A stretch of 64,000 nt of DNA from Nothopassalora personata (taxonomy: Eukaryota; Ascomycota; Dothideomycetes; Mycosphaerellales; Mycosphaerellaceae): positions 1,736,001 to 1,800,000 of the forward strand of contig CM066298.1 of the NCBI GenBank assembly GCA_033816765.1. Direction: 5' to 3'. A program made the translations under genes and the position numbers. Below, one piece after another: positions 40,723 to 52,837 of the stretch; within the stretch, counting starts at the first letter, position 1; the number at the start of each line of letters is the position of its first letter. Under the pieces are notes generated by a model. It did not search any database. It was given only the letters and a program-made list of their open reading frames with translations, and was not told the origin of the DNA.

Positions 40723-43700
40723 GATGGTGGTGGTGGTTGTTTATGGGTCACGATGTCACGAAGTGATGTATCAACTGGGAAGAGTGAGGAAATTTGAGAC
40801 TGGTCTGGTAAAAATAGTGAAGCAAACGCAAGCTGCATCAAGTTTTGCAGCTAGGTCTCATTCACTTTGCCTTGCCAAGCCGGCTTTCACGTGCGTATTG
40901 TTGCTCACTATTGTTACGGCATGAAATTGCGCGACGATTCGAGTCAAGTTTGTCAATGGTCGCTTTGAAATCTTCGCGCCATAAGTGTCATGCTCGCCCT
41001 CAGCTCTGAGTCGACTCGACGAAGTCAGCATACAAAGTTCAAGATGATACATGAAATGAAAGCTGCGACCATGCCCACCTCAACGGTATCAAAATTTCTC
41101 GCCATGTCGCTACACAATTTCCTGGTTGGCATTGTGCAAACACCAAGCAAAAGTATTGCGATCTCAACTACTTCCGCGCTCCCTGCTTCCTAACGGGCAC
41201 AGTCCCCATGCACGACCTCTCCCTGTGAACATCCGCACAGGTACAGCCTCCGCGAACGCGGCCCTGGACACCCTCGAATACGTTTTGGTAGGCTATAGTT
41301 CCTCGTGCCGACATTCTGTGGTAGGTGCAGCGTACGGACTGTAGCTTCCAAACCGACTTGTCCAAGGATATATACGGGGACTCGCCGCTTGTAGGCATCA
41401 TGCCACGCTATAGCGTCAATCTTTTATGGCCACAGTTGTCGTGACACAGTGATCGCTCGTTGTTTGATGATGGCAGAGGGGATGACGGCAGGTCCGCTTC
41501 ATACGTCTACAGGACTAGCATAATCAAATTGATGTACTCGTGGCAACGCTGATCTGCCAACAAGCGTGCTTGTACTCTTCAACATTGGTGCACAACCAGT
41601 CGCGACTGCCGAACGGAGACGGTACCAGCCGTCCCTTTTCCTTTTTGATCTTTTTAGGGACAAAGGCTCCCCCATGTCCTGTGGAGACGCAGCAAACTTT
41701 TCCCTCCTCCTCCTCCTCCTCCTCCTTCCTCTTGCTGGCCGCTTCTGCTCTCTCTTCTTTTTCTTCTTTCTCTTCTTCCTTCGCGCTCGAACATGTTGAT
41801 GAAAGGTACCAACAACCATATAATCCTCGATCCCCCAGGGTCTCTCGAGGAAGAAGTTCCCTTTGTTGCTTCTTCTTCTTCTTCTTCTTCTTCCTCCTCT
41901 ATGCTCCATGCGTTTCCAAAAATATATTGAATGAACCCATTGAACCCACACAAACGACCCTACATGGCCTGCCCGTACGTTTATCCTCCGATGGCACATG
42001 CAGGGCGAGTCGGCTTCTATATTTCATCCGGCAAGATCTGTCAAGCTGGATCCAAATCATCATTCCTGTTCGGCGAGGTCATTTTCGCCTCAAACCTTGC
42101 TCGGAAGAACTAGTGTATAAGAAGTACGGAGCGGCAACCAGCTTTGAAACATCTGATGGCGCATCAAGCGATCACCCGTGAGACGCAGAAGACGCTATCC
42201 AACACTCGTCACACAAGAGCTATGACCCAGGGCGTCTGTAAGCGCCATCTTGGGCGAGTTAGAGATCGTGCCATCTCGAATGCCGTTGGTGAAGTGAATA
42301 AGGTATCCATTCCGAACAGGGTGATGATGATGGATTTCTGACGGGGTGGGAACAGTTTCGAAGTATGTCGGTGATGGTATACAGTAGGTACAATCGCTGT
42401 GAATGCCGTGAATAGTCGGTTTCCAATGTTGACCCCGCTTACACTCTGTGGAGGAGAGGAAGGAGTCAGAAAAATCTTTGAAGGAGCTCTCTTGGTCCTG
42501 AATGGACTTCAAGAACGATCAATGGCGGCTAGCCAGCAGGCAGTGATAGTCCCTAATTTAGAGGAAAAGTCTTGTTAAACAGCAATGAGCAACGGCCGCT
42601 CGTGAGATACAATACTTGTACGCCAGCGCTACCAAGCTTGCTGCAGTCGGTTCGTATGAAAGCTGACATGGCCAGGCCGGGCTATGCCTCACGAGAATCC
42701 GTGCCTCGCGCAAGTCGATCGAGCACAGGCGAGGCATGCCTCACCTCCAACGCAAGAGCGCGCCTTGACTGTAGCGAGTCGCCGCGCCGGACTTGCATGA
42801 AGCCACCCTCACTGCCTGCGGGCCTGAGGTGTCACCCACTTTCAGCTGGTCGGAATACTCACAACAGAGTCTGAGATATGCCTCATATACTAAAGCATCA
42901 TTGCCGTGCTGACTATGTGCTTGTCCGAACTTTGCGCCACTTCGCGCCAGCTATGATGATGAAACAGTCCAGTGGTGTCCTGCCTTCTGGAAGGCTGAGC
43001 TGGTTACAAGCTATGCCATAGTTCACCACACATGGCCGACTCTCCACTGCCTGATGAGACATTGCAACAGCGTCCGTGAGGCATGTCCCCGGTGTTGTAA
43101 GCAAGGAGCGATTCTCGAAAGAGGCTTCTAGGCGTAATGCAAGGGCGCGACCTGTGATCCTCGCCATGTGCGCAGACAGGATGGCTTTTGCTGTGGCTCA
43201 CAACCCAAATTCGACCATAAGAACGTGAGTTGCCAGCCGCTCAAGTCTTTCTGCAGCTTCCAGTGCATCCAGTCAGGCCGTTTAGTACTTCCAGCCCACG
43301 AGGGAAACATTGATCACCATCCCCCACAACTCCCTTAACTTTCGCCGATATGTCGCAGTCCATAGACTGGTCTCAGGCTAGCGAACTAGAAGCCAAGCAT
43401 TGACGTACCACAGGACACGTCTTACAGTATGTCGCGCTGGTACCAACAAGATCGTTCGGTGGATCAATGGAACCGTGGTCGAGTCGGTTAGTCCAGAAGC
43501 TGTATTGTCCCCTCCCTATGTTGACTGACAGGTCGAGGAGGAGAGAAGAGGTCGAGCCACGACGTGGCGAGGGAGCAGTCCATTGACGAGAACGAAGACG
43601 TGTCGAAGTGTTGAGAGAAGTGGCTAAACAGAGCAACCAACTTCAATTACAGACCTGTCTGCATGCGAGCATATATACCTTATGCGCATGCCACCGTCTA

Positions 43701-43844
43701 TCATGAAGCATCGCCTAAAATGCACTCAAACCACCCAATCGCGTAACAAACACCATTCAACGCTATGCCTCAAAGTCATTTCTCATGCGCAGTCTTCCGA
43801 ACCATAAGTCCCTACACCACCATCACCGCCATCGCACCGCCCAT
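40723..43844. other. Intergenic region without a convincing gene
   Basis: 3.1 kb between the PHD gene and the SET gene. Short frames here are low-complexity or lack any domain. It contains pyrimidine repeats (41695-41905) and five copies of ATGCCTCA between 42683 and 43772. An unannotated noncoding RNA or a fast-evolving gene cannot be excluded. Confidence 0.5.
41695..41905. repeat. Pyrimidine-rich microsatellite tracts
   Basis: TCC/CTC repeats at about 41701-41735, TTC/CTT-rich stretches at 41750-41795, and a CTT run at about 41866-41900. The opposite strand yields Arg/Glu/Lys-rich pseudo-ORFs that I do not accept as genes. Confidence 0.85.
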
Positions 43845-46800
43845 CTACGCCTTCCGCCCAAAACTCAGCTTACTCTGCACCATCTTACTCGAACTGCCCC
43901 CAAGACCCAGCGCCTTCCCACCACTCTTAACAGCGGAAGACACCGTAGAGCCCAGAAAGCTCGCCCTCTTCTTCTTTGTCTGAATCGTCTCCTCCACACT
44001 CTCATCCACCTCCATCCCGTCGCCATCGTTAACGGCCATACTCGAGACCTTGCTCAGACTGCGGCCTTCAGATTGTGTCATCTCCTCTACAAGAACAGCC
44101 GACCTCGTCATGGTGTCGTCTTCCTTCATCTCCTCCTGGCGTGGCATTTCGACGCTGGACTTGACGGGAAAGGTAGTTCGCTTCGTGATATCGGACGTGC
44201 CGTTCGAGAGGGAGTTGCGGATGCTGTGGCTTGACGGTGGGCGGGCGGAGGTGGGACGAGACTCTTCTTGGTTGAGGTCTTCGGTGAAGCGGGAGCCAGT
44301 AGAGGTGCGGCGGATGTGGTCGGGACCTTGGGTTTGAGGCTGGGCAGGAGCTGGAGTTGGGTTTGGGGTTTGACCCTGTGCCTGAGCTTTGGCCCGGGCT
44401 TCAGCTTCAGCTTGCTGCTGGGCTTGTAGGGCGAGCTGCTTCGCAACCTGGACAGCGACACCTTGATCGTCCATTTGCTTAGGGAAGTTTGAAGGAACGA
44501 ACTTCTTGCGTCGGAAGGGAGATCTGGCAGCAACAGGCGCGGACATCGGTCTTGCAAGGTCGGGTCTCACGATCTGTGGCGGAGGGACGGGTGCGGGTCT
44601 TGGCGCTTCTTGTCTGACAGGTTCTGGTCTGGCTGGTGCTGCAGAGCTCGACTGCGGTCGGACGGATTGAGGCTCCCCCTGTCTGATGGCTTCGCGTTCT
44701 CTGACAAGACCTGGGAACATGGGCTTGGGAGGTTCGCGATCCTTGTTGAGGTTTGGGAAGGTAGGCAGATTTGGGAGCGTGGGCATGGTGCGTCTGCGCT
44801 TCGGATCAGGCTTCTTGGTGGATGACGCTCGTCTCGGAACCTCTGGCTTCGGCGTATCCTTCTTTGCAGTCTGCCTTGGTGCAGTGTCCTTCCTGGGGGG
44901 CTCCGGCCTCGGTGCTGATGTCTCTCTTGCGGTTTGCTTCGACGACTCAGCCTTAGCAACGCTCTTCTTCGGCGTGTCGTTCTTCCGTGTTGATGCCTTG
45001 TCCTCCTCGGCCTCCTGGGCGGCTCGCTTCGCGAGACGCTGAGCGCGAGGATCGTTCTTCTCCTTCTCTTCTTGCTCCTGCTTTCTCCTCTGCATCTCAG
45101 CCTTGACCTCAGGATCATCCAGGGTCTTCCAGCCAATCCAGCCACTAGGTCGGTCATTTTCAGCGCGCTTCTTACGCTGCTGCTCCGAGGCCGCTTTCTG
45201 CGCTTCTTCGGCAGCTTTACGCTGTTGCTCGAGAAGATCTCTGGCCTGCTTCTTCGTCTCCGCGGCATTGAGTTTTGGTCCGAGATATCCCCGGCAGTTG
45301 GGTGTTCCGCAATAGCACATCTGTCGAGACTCGCCGAAGTTGTCGAAATTGTAGTCGTACGTCAGTTCCTCGCCAGTCATGATCCCAGACCTACCAGCAA
45401 ACACACCCATACGTGGAATGCCGTTGACTCTGAACATCTTGACAGTGCAGTTCGGCTCACACGCGTGGTTGATGAAACGAGCCATGCTACCTTTCGTTCC
45501 GTCAATCACGAGTCCGCGCTCCAGCTCCATGAGGTAGTAGTTGGGCTTGTTCTTGTAGTCTTCACGCATGCGTCGCTGGCACTCACCCTCGGAGATGATC
45601 TCGCCAGTGTACTCCATGATAATCTGGTCAGGCCGGAATGACCGGGTCGAGCGAATACCAAAGCCACGCTTGTCAGTCTTGACAACTTCCACGCCGATGT
45701 CGAAGGATCCACCTTTCTTCAGACGACGATCGATCTCTGCGAATGGGCGGTTGCTGCAGGTCGATGCATCCAACGCGCAGTTGTCTTCGTTGCACTCGTA
45801 TTGCATGACGCGATTGAGGCAGGTCTCGTCACAGCCGATGTCGTCCTCGTCTGTTGGCGGGGAACACACACAAGCAGATGCTACAAGCTTCTCTGGCTTC
45901 TGCCATATCTCCTTCGCTTCGCCGACCAACCGATTGCGATTCACCTTGACCCAGTCCTTCGGTCGCTCATCACCCTTGCGTAGGGATGGCGCGAAGACGT
46001 CGTATGGGATGGTGAAGCTTCGTTCCTTGTCCAAATAGTTGAACATCGGCAGTGGCAGAAGAGGCCTCTTCTTGACTGCGCTGCTGCCTTCGGATGTGGC
46101 TGTGACTGGTCTCTTCTTCTGCAGTTTCTTCGTGCGCTTGACGTGTACTGGATCGAAGCCAGGATCTTGGCCCACGTAGAGACCCTCGGTCTGCCACTTC
46201 TTCACTCTCTTGCCATCTGACGTCTTCTGCAATGGGCCCGTTGGCGCCGCTGGTTGTGCGAGCTCTTGTAGTGCTGTTGCGTTGGATGCTGCGGTCTTCT
46301 GCTTCTTCATCGGACGGGCCACAGGGCGGTTGAATTCTTCTGGATCAAGCTCAGCCAGCGTTTCCCAAACATTGCCAGGACCCACATCTAGCTCTTTCAA
46401 CAGTCTGTTCTTCGGGAGACTCTCATCCTCTTCCTCCTCCACCACCTCTTCTTCCTTGCTCATGCCCAACGCTCTCTTGCCCTTCTCCAACACGTCTCGA
46501 CTCCTCTTGCCCAGCACCGACCCAACACTCCCAGCAGCACTCTTAGCACCGTTGAGGGCGTTTCTGGCGCGATCTTTCACGCTCGGTCTGCGCTGTACGC
46601 GAGCCGGGAGTTTCCCGTTCGGCGATCGACTGGAAGCAGCCACGTCCTTCTGCAGCCTCTTCTCATACTCCGCGCCCATCGACATTTCCTCGTCCTCATC
46701 CTCATCCTCATCCTCTCCGTCGTTGACATTGTTGTTGACCAATGTACGCCCAGACAAGCCCGACGCGTTTCTTGAGTTACCGCCTGTTGCTACAGAGCCT

Positions 46801-47099
46801 GCAGCCATGGCCATCTGTTTGTCTAGTAGTTCCTTGACGTTGTATGACACCGAGGCCCGGGATCGTTTCGGTCGGCGCGGCGATGCCGCGTCTTCTGACG
46901 CCTGAGCGACATCATCCGCTCCCTTTGAGGAATTGACGCTGCGGTTGTCGGACATGCTCGTGGGCGGCGTCGAGGCTGCGGGCGCTCTGCCTGGCGAGTC
47001 TGATCCACTGTCCTCGGCACCCGTTCCGGCCTCGATGTTGGAGTAGACTGACGACTCTGACGATGTTGCACGCGTCGTGGTAGATCGCTCAGCTGCCAT
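43845..47099 (-). CDS. ASH1: ASH1-like histone H3K36 methyltransferase (AWS, SET, post-SET)
   Basis: 1,084 aa in one exon, from the ATG at 47099 (GACATGG context); the frame is open further upstream but carries no earlier ATG. The N-terminal 400 residues are disordered with acidic runs (DEDEDEDEE). An AWS Cys-rich domain starts near residue 405 (ACVCSPPTDEDD, CDETCLNRVMQYEC). SET follows at about 470-590 (YTGEIISEGEC, RFINHACEPNC, ELTYDYNFDNFGE) and post-SET near 593-607 (CYCGTPNCRGYLG). All catalytic motifs are present. The C-terminal third is Lys/Arg/Pro-rich with a coiled coil. AWS spacing and the lack of WW or SRI domains favour ASH1 over SET2. In Neurospora ASH1 makes H3K36me2 in silent chromatin. 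Confidence 0.88.
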   Translation of the reverse strand: MAAERSTTTRATSSESSVYSNIEAGTGAEDSGSDSPGRAPAASTPPTSMSDNRSVNSSKGADDVAQASEDAASPRRPKRSRASVSYNVKELLDKQMAMAAGSVATGGNSRNASGLSGRTLVNNNVNDGEDEDEDEDEEMSMGAEYEKRLQKDVAASSRSPNGKLPARVQRRPSVKDRARNALNGAKSAAGSVGSVLGKRSRDVLEKGKRALGMSKEEEVVEEEEDESLPKNRLLKELDVGPGNVWETLAELDPEEFNRPVARPMKKQKTAASNATALQELAQPAAPTGPLQKTSDGKRVKKWQTEGLYVGQDPGFDPVHVKRTKKLQKKRPVTATSEGSSAVKKRPLLPLPMFNYLDKERSFTIPYDVFAPSLRKGDERPKDWVKVNRNRLVGEAKEIWQKPEKLVASACVCSPPTDEDDIGCDETCLNRVMQYECNEDNCALDASTCSNRPFAEIDRRLKKGGSFDIGVEVVKTDKRGFGIRSTRSFRPDQIIMEYTGEIISEGECQRRMREDYKNKPNYYLMELERGLVIDGTKGSMARFINHACEPNCTVKMFRVNGIPRMGVFAGRSGIMTGEELTYDYNFDNFGESRQMCYCGTPNCRGYLGPKLNAAETKKQARDLLEQQRKAAEEAQKAASEQQRKKRAENDRPSGWIGWKTLDDPEVKAEMQRRKQEQEEKEKNDPRAQRLAKRAAQEAEEDKASTRKNDTPKKSVAKAESSKQTARETSAPRPEPPRKDTAPRQTAKKDTPKPEVPRRASSTKKPDPKRRRTMPTLPNLPTFPNLNKDREPPKPMFPGLVREREAIRQGEPQSVRPQSSSAAPARPEPVRQEAPRPAPVPPPQIVRPDLARPMSAPVAARSPFRRKKFVPSNFPKQMDDQGVAVQVAKQLALQAQQQAEAEARAKAQAQGQTPNPTPAPAQPQTQGPDHIRRTSTGSRFTEDLNQEESRPTSARPPSSHSIRNSLSNGTSDITKRTTFPVKSSVEMPRQEEMKEDDTMTRSAVLVEEMTQSEGRSLSKVSSMAVNDGDGMEVDESVEETIQTKKKRASFLGSTVSSAVKSGGKALGLGGSSSKMVQSKLSFGRKA

Positions 47100-50000
47100 G
47101 TCGCCCTCTGCGGCGGGATTCCTTTCGTCGCTGGTTGACGTTGGCCCTCGAGCGAGGCAGGACGCGTCTGGACAGGGACGCGAGGTGCGACCCGATAAGA
47201 TCGCCGTCGATGCCTCTAGCCGAAAACGCCGAGGTGCGAGCGATGTGCGGTGAAACACACAAGATTGGCGACGTCGAGGTGTCGGCGTGGGCGGAGCGGC
47301 GTGGAGGCTAAGTCGTTGGTGGTGTCGTCGAGAAAGTGCAAGGCTCAGGGCAAGGACGGAAGAGGTGCCAAGCTTTGCTCATGCGTGGGCTGTCAACAAG
47401 CTCTCCCCCGAGACCATCAAACTTTAGCTCCCTTCTCACTCGTCGCCAATGCACCGATAGGTCAGCATTCACATGCGTTGCCAAGTCGATGCAAGTGATT
47501 GAACAGTGTAGACAGCACTGTTGGGCTTGCAGCGACGATGTCGATCTCATGCAATCGGCAATCGTGTTCAGTCGCCGTGATCAACATTCCCTTGAAGCAA
47601 ACAGTCGCTGCCAAGAACTAAAGCAAGGAGGGCAGATGTAGACTTATCCGGAAAGTCACGTTACTGGTCCAGGCGGCGACATCACCTGTTAACAGCGGTG
47701 CACGAGGGTGTCAAGACTCGTTTTACATTTCACTCGACGATCAGCATATGACCGTCGTTTAATGCTCCTGGGGCAACAGACCTTAGCGTAGTATCTCATG
47801 GAGAAGTGGAGATTCAAAGCCATCGGAAAATGATGCCTTCAACGATAGCTATCGATGATTGACAGAGCCGACTATGGGCACTGACGTACAGATGCAGGCG
47901 CCTTTGCATTCTGAAGAGTCACATGCAGCAAGTGAGGGACCTCCGCCCGAGCTCTGAAGCTTTTGTGCGACAGCAGTCCTAGGTCACGATTTCAATATTA
48001 CAGGCAATCATGGAGCTGATCAGCTTGGATAAAGCAGAGAGTCATCGCCTGGGAAGAATGAGCTTGACCGCCGAGAATCGTTCGTTGCCGAAGACCTCTT
48101 ACGCTCATGCCCCACTGTATAGATCGGCTTCAAGAGATTGGTCAGAAGATCAACGATAATCGAACGCAGCTTACAATCGCGCTCGAGATGCTCGAAGTAA
48201 AATTGGTCGTCTCTATGTTCCCCACGGCGCACACTCGTGGCTCTTGCGGATGTGCCTATCGATGAAATGTGATCAAGGCTTCGATCTTCAGACTTACGAC
48301 GGAACTCAACTCATTGGAGGTTGTAAGTATGGGTTCTTACCAGCCAAGGATACTTTTCAAGAGCTACTGGACCCAATCCAAGCAACGTCTACCACGCAGC
48401 ACGTCGAGGCTGTATCCGAAAGAGCAAGGGAGTGTTGTCATATATGCAAGGGACAACTGACAGATGCTAGCCAGATATGGCGGGTGCTCAACAGCGACTG
48501 AGATATCCACTTCCACCCGGGAGGTTGTCGGCGGCTGTATGCACGCACCAGTGGATCTGCGCAGCAAAAGCTCGCGAGTATCCAGTCGTCGACCACGCCC
48601 ATCACACTCTTTCCCCGAACATCTCCAACGAAGTCTCAAGACAGGACATGGCATCAACTACTATCGGCGAGCTGTATCAATGCTACAGCATCGTCGCAAA
48701 TTCGGTCGCGACCTGGCTCACCACCACTGCAAAGACACTTGCTTGCTTCGACAACGCACTGCCTAACTCAAAGCAGGGCGAGAAGACAACCAAGAAGCAA
48801 CATAATAATGCGAGACCAATCTATCTGTCAACTGTGCACCTGACGAGATGTTCAGATCGCGGCAAACTCACCTGCCAATCGCGACTTCCAGCGTGGTGTT
48901 CTTCCAAGTCCAGATGCCCTTCATAGACATAGAAGATTCTCCGATGGGCCATGAGCTGGCCCTACTACGGAGCGTGACAGGGACAGTGACCAGCTTGATA
49001 CACGGCTCCATCGAAAATTTCAGGATTTTGAGAGCCAAGACACGGACGAAGTTCGCGGCTTCTTCGAGAGATGGAACGAATCGCGTTGTTAGGTCGCTGT
49101 CAGTGACATGAACGATAGAATTCTAGAACCCTGAAGAAGGTCTTCCATCGAAGCGGTCGTTTTCAAGCTCCCCAGTCTAACACGATGGAAGTACGACAGC
49201 ACAGCACGGCCGACATTTTTGTCATCAATACTATTTATCTGTGGCGAGGTACATTACCAGACTTCTACAAATTTGTCACATTAATGGCATGATAACCAGT
49301 CACCGCGCCGACACTCTCCTCGCATCACTAGCACATCTCTACAACGCATGTCTCAGCACAGAACATCTCACATCCCACAGGACCGCCGTGGACTTCGTCA
49401 TCAAGCAACTCGGCCCAAACAACCTCGATCTCTTGAATCCAGTACAAGCCGCTCAACCGCTTCGTGTCTGGTGTTGCATGGACATATATCATCATGTTGC
49501 TACGAGTGATGTGGTTGTCGAACAGCTCAGCTTTGTCGGCACTCGCGAGGGTCGTTCGCGAAATATGTATTCGCTCATAATGGCCGCAGCGCCGTTTTCA
49601 TCATTATAGCACGCACCGATCTAGCTCGCTTTCGGCGTCAGCAGTCGTACAGGTCAATGGTACCATCAGCGTGAATACTGGATTTACTCTCCAGTCGAGC
49701 CGGAACTTGTCTTGTTTCGTTGTATTGGCTGGATGCCGTCGCCACTTCCCCGGCCCGCAGCTAGCCGTTCGGCCCCAGTTGCTGAATTAAGTCCTTATCA
49801 AATCCTATCAATTTGAAAACTCGAGCACTTGGAGTGCAAGAACATGGCCTTGCAGGCCGCCCGAGTACTCGCGCGCATCGAGGCTGAAGCCTCTGCGCTC
49901 CTACGTCGCTCCCGGCAAAAAGAACATAGGTTTAGGGGTCTCGAGGTGCGATTTGGAGTTTTGGGCCCATTAAACCATCGGGATCTGCTGGAGGACCTTC

Positions 50001-50656
50001 GGCCAACTGGGGGTCGGAAAAGTTTTCAGGGTAGGACGGTCGAGACTTTGCCTTGCATTTCTCAACACCAAGTACGATTGGGCCATTGAGTTGCACAACA
50101 TGCACCAGCAGATGGCGATATCCCGCAGTCGCAGTAGTGCTGATCTAGTAGCTGAAATGATCAGAAGCCGCCAGTCAATACACCGCTCCTGCGCGCGATG
50201 CTGCGCTGCGTTTTCGCATACCGTCCAGATCGTAGCAAGACGCGGGTCGTTTTCTCATAAGACTAAGTTGCGCGTGATGCGCACTGATTGGCTCCAGGAT
50301 CGTGTTGACTCCTCTTGTCTACTGCCTCAAGAGCCCTTAGTGTGTCGGAGTAACATCCTTGGCGGTGCATACCGCGCCCAGAGGACGAGGCCGACAGAGT
50401 GCACACTGCGCTGCGCAGTACTATACGGAATTCCTTTCACACGGGCTTCCGCCTCTGCCGGAATCGCTGCATGTCTCCGCCCTTGCAACTCAGCCCGCAG
50501 TGACATTCGCTGGTAGCTCGCGACTATGTGTTTCTGTCATATCGTTTCGATGGTCCTGAGACTTACGCTTCTCGTCCTGTACTACGAATGTCATGTTCGA
50601 TCCATAGAGAAGGACCGGTGATGTTGCTGAAAGATAAGGGGTATCGGTACATGTGA
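47100..50656. other. Intergenic region without a convincing gene
   Basis: 3.5 kb. The longest frames (for example 49241-49609 plus, 122 codons, and 48477-48926 plus, 149 codons) lack recognisable domains, splice structure or clear codon bias. The first few hundred bases are the promoter of the SET gene. It is unusually long for a fungal intergenic space, so a noncoding RNA or an orphan gene is possible. Confidence 0.5.
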
Positions 50657-51227
50657 CTATGAACCCGCCGCGGCGGGCGCGCCAGTACCCGTAGCAGCAG
50701 CTCCCTTGCCCGGAGCAGGTGGCAGAAAGAGAGGCATATAGCCCTGCGAGACGTGTCAGTCAAAGTTTGCAACTGGTCCGGGTCTGAACCTACAACTCCC
50801 AACGACAGAGCAGCCATTCCCACTGAGAGATAAGCCGGCGATGAGGCCGCAGCCTTCTGTGCAGGCGATTCTGACAGCCACTGCTGGATCGCGAACAACA
50901 CTGACGTCCACCCAAGCATTCTGTTACCAAATGGTCAGTGGATGAATGTAACAAGAGAATACGATGTCCTGGCGCACTTATTCCTCGTGAATATTGCGGC
51001 CATTGGGAGCGTGCTAGTCATCGTGCCTGTTCGGTTTCCACCATCAGCAAAGGAACTGTATCTTCGAGTGGATGGGCCACTGACTTTGGAAGTCTTGGTT
51101 ATCCTTGGAGTCCTCAGGCGGCGCATAAGGCACGACTTTCGGGGATGTCAGCAGTGATTGCAGCAGCAATCGGTCATCGTGTCACCGTACTGAGATCTTC
51201 CCTCCGCATGTCCTTCTTGGTAGCCAT
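50657..51227 (-). CDS. Asterix-family ER membrane protein (PAT complex subunit homologue)
   Basis: Five exons on the minus strand: 51227-51191, 51135-51085, 51026-50978, 50920-50794 and 50743-50657, 116 aa. The introns are GT-AG and 44 to 58 bases long, and each join keeps the frame. The protein begins MATKKDMRREDLIVPYAPPE, like the conserved DPRRP..V.RY start of Asterix. Two membrane segments follow (about residues 30-60, TLPMAAIFTRNKMLGWTSVL; and 78-100, AYLSVGMAALSLG-VGYMPLF). It ends in a Pro/Ala-rich tail. In animals Asterix (WDR83OS) pairs with CCDC47 as an intramembrane chaperone at the ER translocon. Exon structure is my own reconstruction. Confidence 0.8.
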
Positions 51228-52592
51228 GGCCGCCCGAGATGGCGTCGATGCAGCTCTCGTGAAGTGTCGGGTGAAGTTATCAGGTGATGGCGCTACGGAA
51301 TGGGTGTTACAGTACGAGCGCGCAGCAAGAGAGATCGGTTGTGGATGGGAGAGGGTTGTCCGGCAGATCTAGCCTGATTCGGGCCCCTCAAGGCTCCCAG
51401 GCAATAATAACTCTCAGGTCGACCCAAGCATCGGACAAGCTACATGTAGCCTTCGCGACTAAGCCCTAGCTATCGTGGGAGGACTACATTGTCGTCGTTA
51501 TTATTGACTTCGGTCATGAAGTAAGTGGGTGCCGATGCTTGGCGTCAATATTATTTGGCTGTGCCGAGTGGAAACAACGGAACCACGGATACAGTTGTGT
51601 GCTCGAAGCTAAATGGGCTCGCCGTGGCGCCATGTGCTCCAAGTGACCTTGATCTGACCCGACACATTGCATCATCCATTTACCCGCCGCGTAGAGACAT
51701 GTTATCACGGGCGAGATTATTAGCACGGTGCCACACGCTGCAGCGACACACGTGCGGGAGGAGTGGTGGTATGCGCGGCTGGCTTCCGCATGTGCGAGCG
51801 GGCGGAGATAGCTACTAGCAAAGCGAGTATGATGATACCTTTTGGGAACCAGACACGGATCGGCGAAATTAGCTGATAAATGCTGCAATCTCTGGTGATG
51901 GGGTGAGAAGGTGGTGAGAGGAGCTCCTCTCATCAGGAGTAGTCTCACGCGGCAGTCCATACTGGGAACACACCCGAGCACTGCACAGCACGATTTGATT
52001 GCGTGCGACAAGCCGTGCGTGCTACTGTACAGTATTTCACCAGAATCTCCCGCATTCCTGGGCCGGATCTAGGCACGGGAAAGCTAAACTGTGTTATTTC
52101 CTACACGGCTGAGCAATCACTTCCGAGCTTTCAGGGCCGAACGAGGGAAGTGTCTCGTCTTCCTGTTCTCGGAGCGTCCTGTACGTAGGAGGTAGTCTCG
52201 AGGTAGTAGTAGTTATCGTTGACGACGTGTGCTTATTATCGACGCTCGCCAGAGCTTCGCATGTCTCGGCGGCCAGCGGACAAGTGACAAGGAAAGAAAG
52301 CCGTTCGTTCGTGGGGGCAACCGCCCGTAAGTGGACGCCTCTGTGCGCCTTCCCGGCTGCCGTGTGAGTTCTGCTGGGATCACCCTCGACTCTCTTAGAT
52401 GTACACTACCCGTTCCCTTTGTGTTCCTGTTGTCTACATTGCACTGCCCTTCAACACCTCAACACACGCCTACACCTCTACAACGCATCTTCCGGGCCAT
52501 TCTACCAAACGACACCATGATCACGAGGACGAATCGCTGACCGGGCTGTCTTCGCGTCCCAAGTATGCTCCGACAAGCGCGAAGCACCGCCC
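51228..52592. promoter_or_regulatory. Divergent intergenic region of the Asterix gene and MED12
   Basis: 1.36 kb between two divergent start codons. Pyrimidine-rich leader-like sequence at about 52390-52520 precedes MED12. Short upstream frames exist (for example an ATG at 52331). No gene recognised. Confidence 0.4.
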
Positions 52593-52799
52593 ATGGATTA
52601 CCGACCTGGGTATGGCACACAGAGACCACCTCCACCCCAACGTGCCGTGAGCGGCTCCTATGCTCTGCAACAAGGTCTTAGGAGACCGCCCTTACCGTCA
52701 CGACTGCACAATGTTCGATCAGTCTCACAGCCTGTCCATGTGGTGGACCTCACCAGCGATGCGGCCAAGGTCGGCCCTAGGAACACCGCAGCCTTTCTC

Positions 52800-52837
<38 letters not shown>

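Noticed and set aside
41499..41999. Arg/Glu/Lys-rich minus-strand ORF of 166 codons
   Set aside because: It is a translation of pyrimidine microsatellites with no domain.
43465..43535. tRNA-like GTGGTCGAGTCGGTTAG segment
   Set aside because: It resembles an A box, but no B box or acceptor stem follows.
47100..47258. N-terminal extension of the SET protein to 47258
   Set aside because: The upstream part begins with GTG and has no ATG before 47099; the ATG at 47099 has a good context.
49241..49609. 122-codon ORF as a gene
   Set aside because: Looks somewhat protein-like but has no domain, neighbour or splice evidence.
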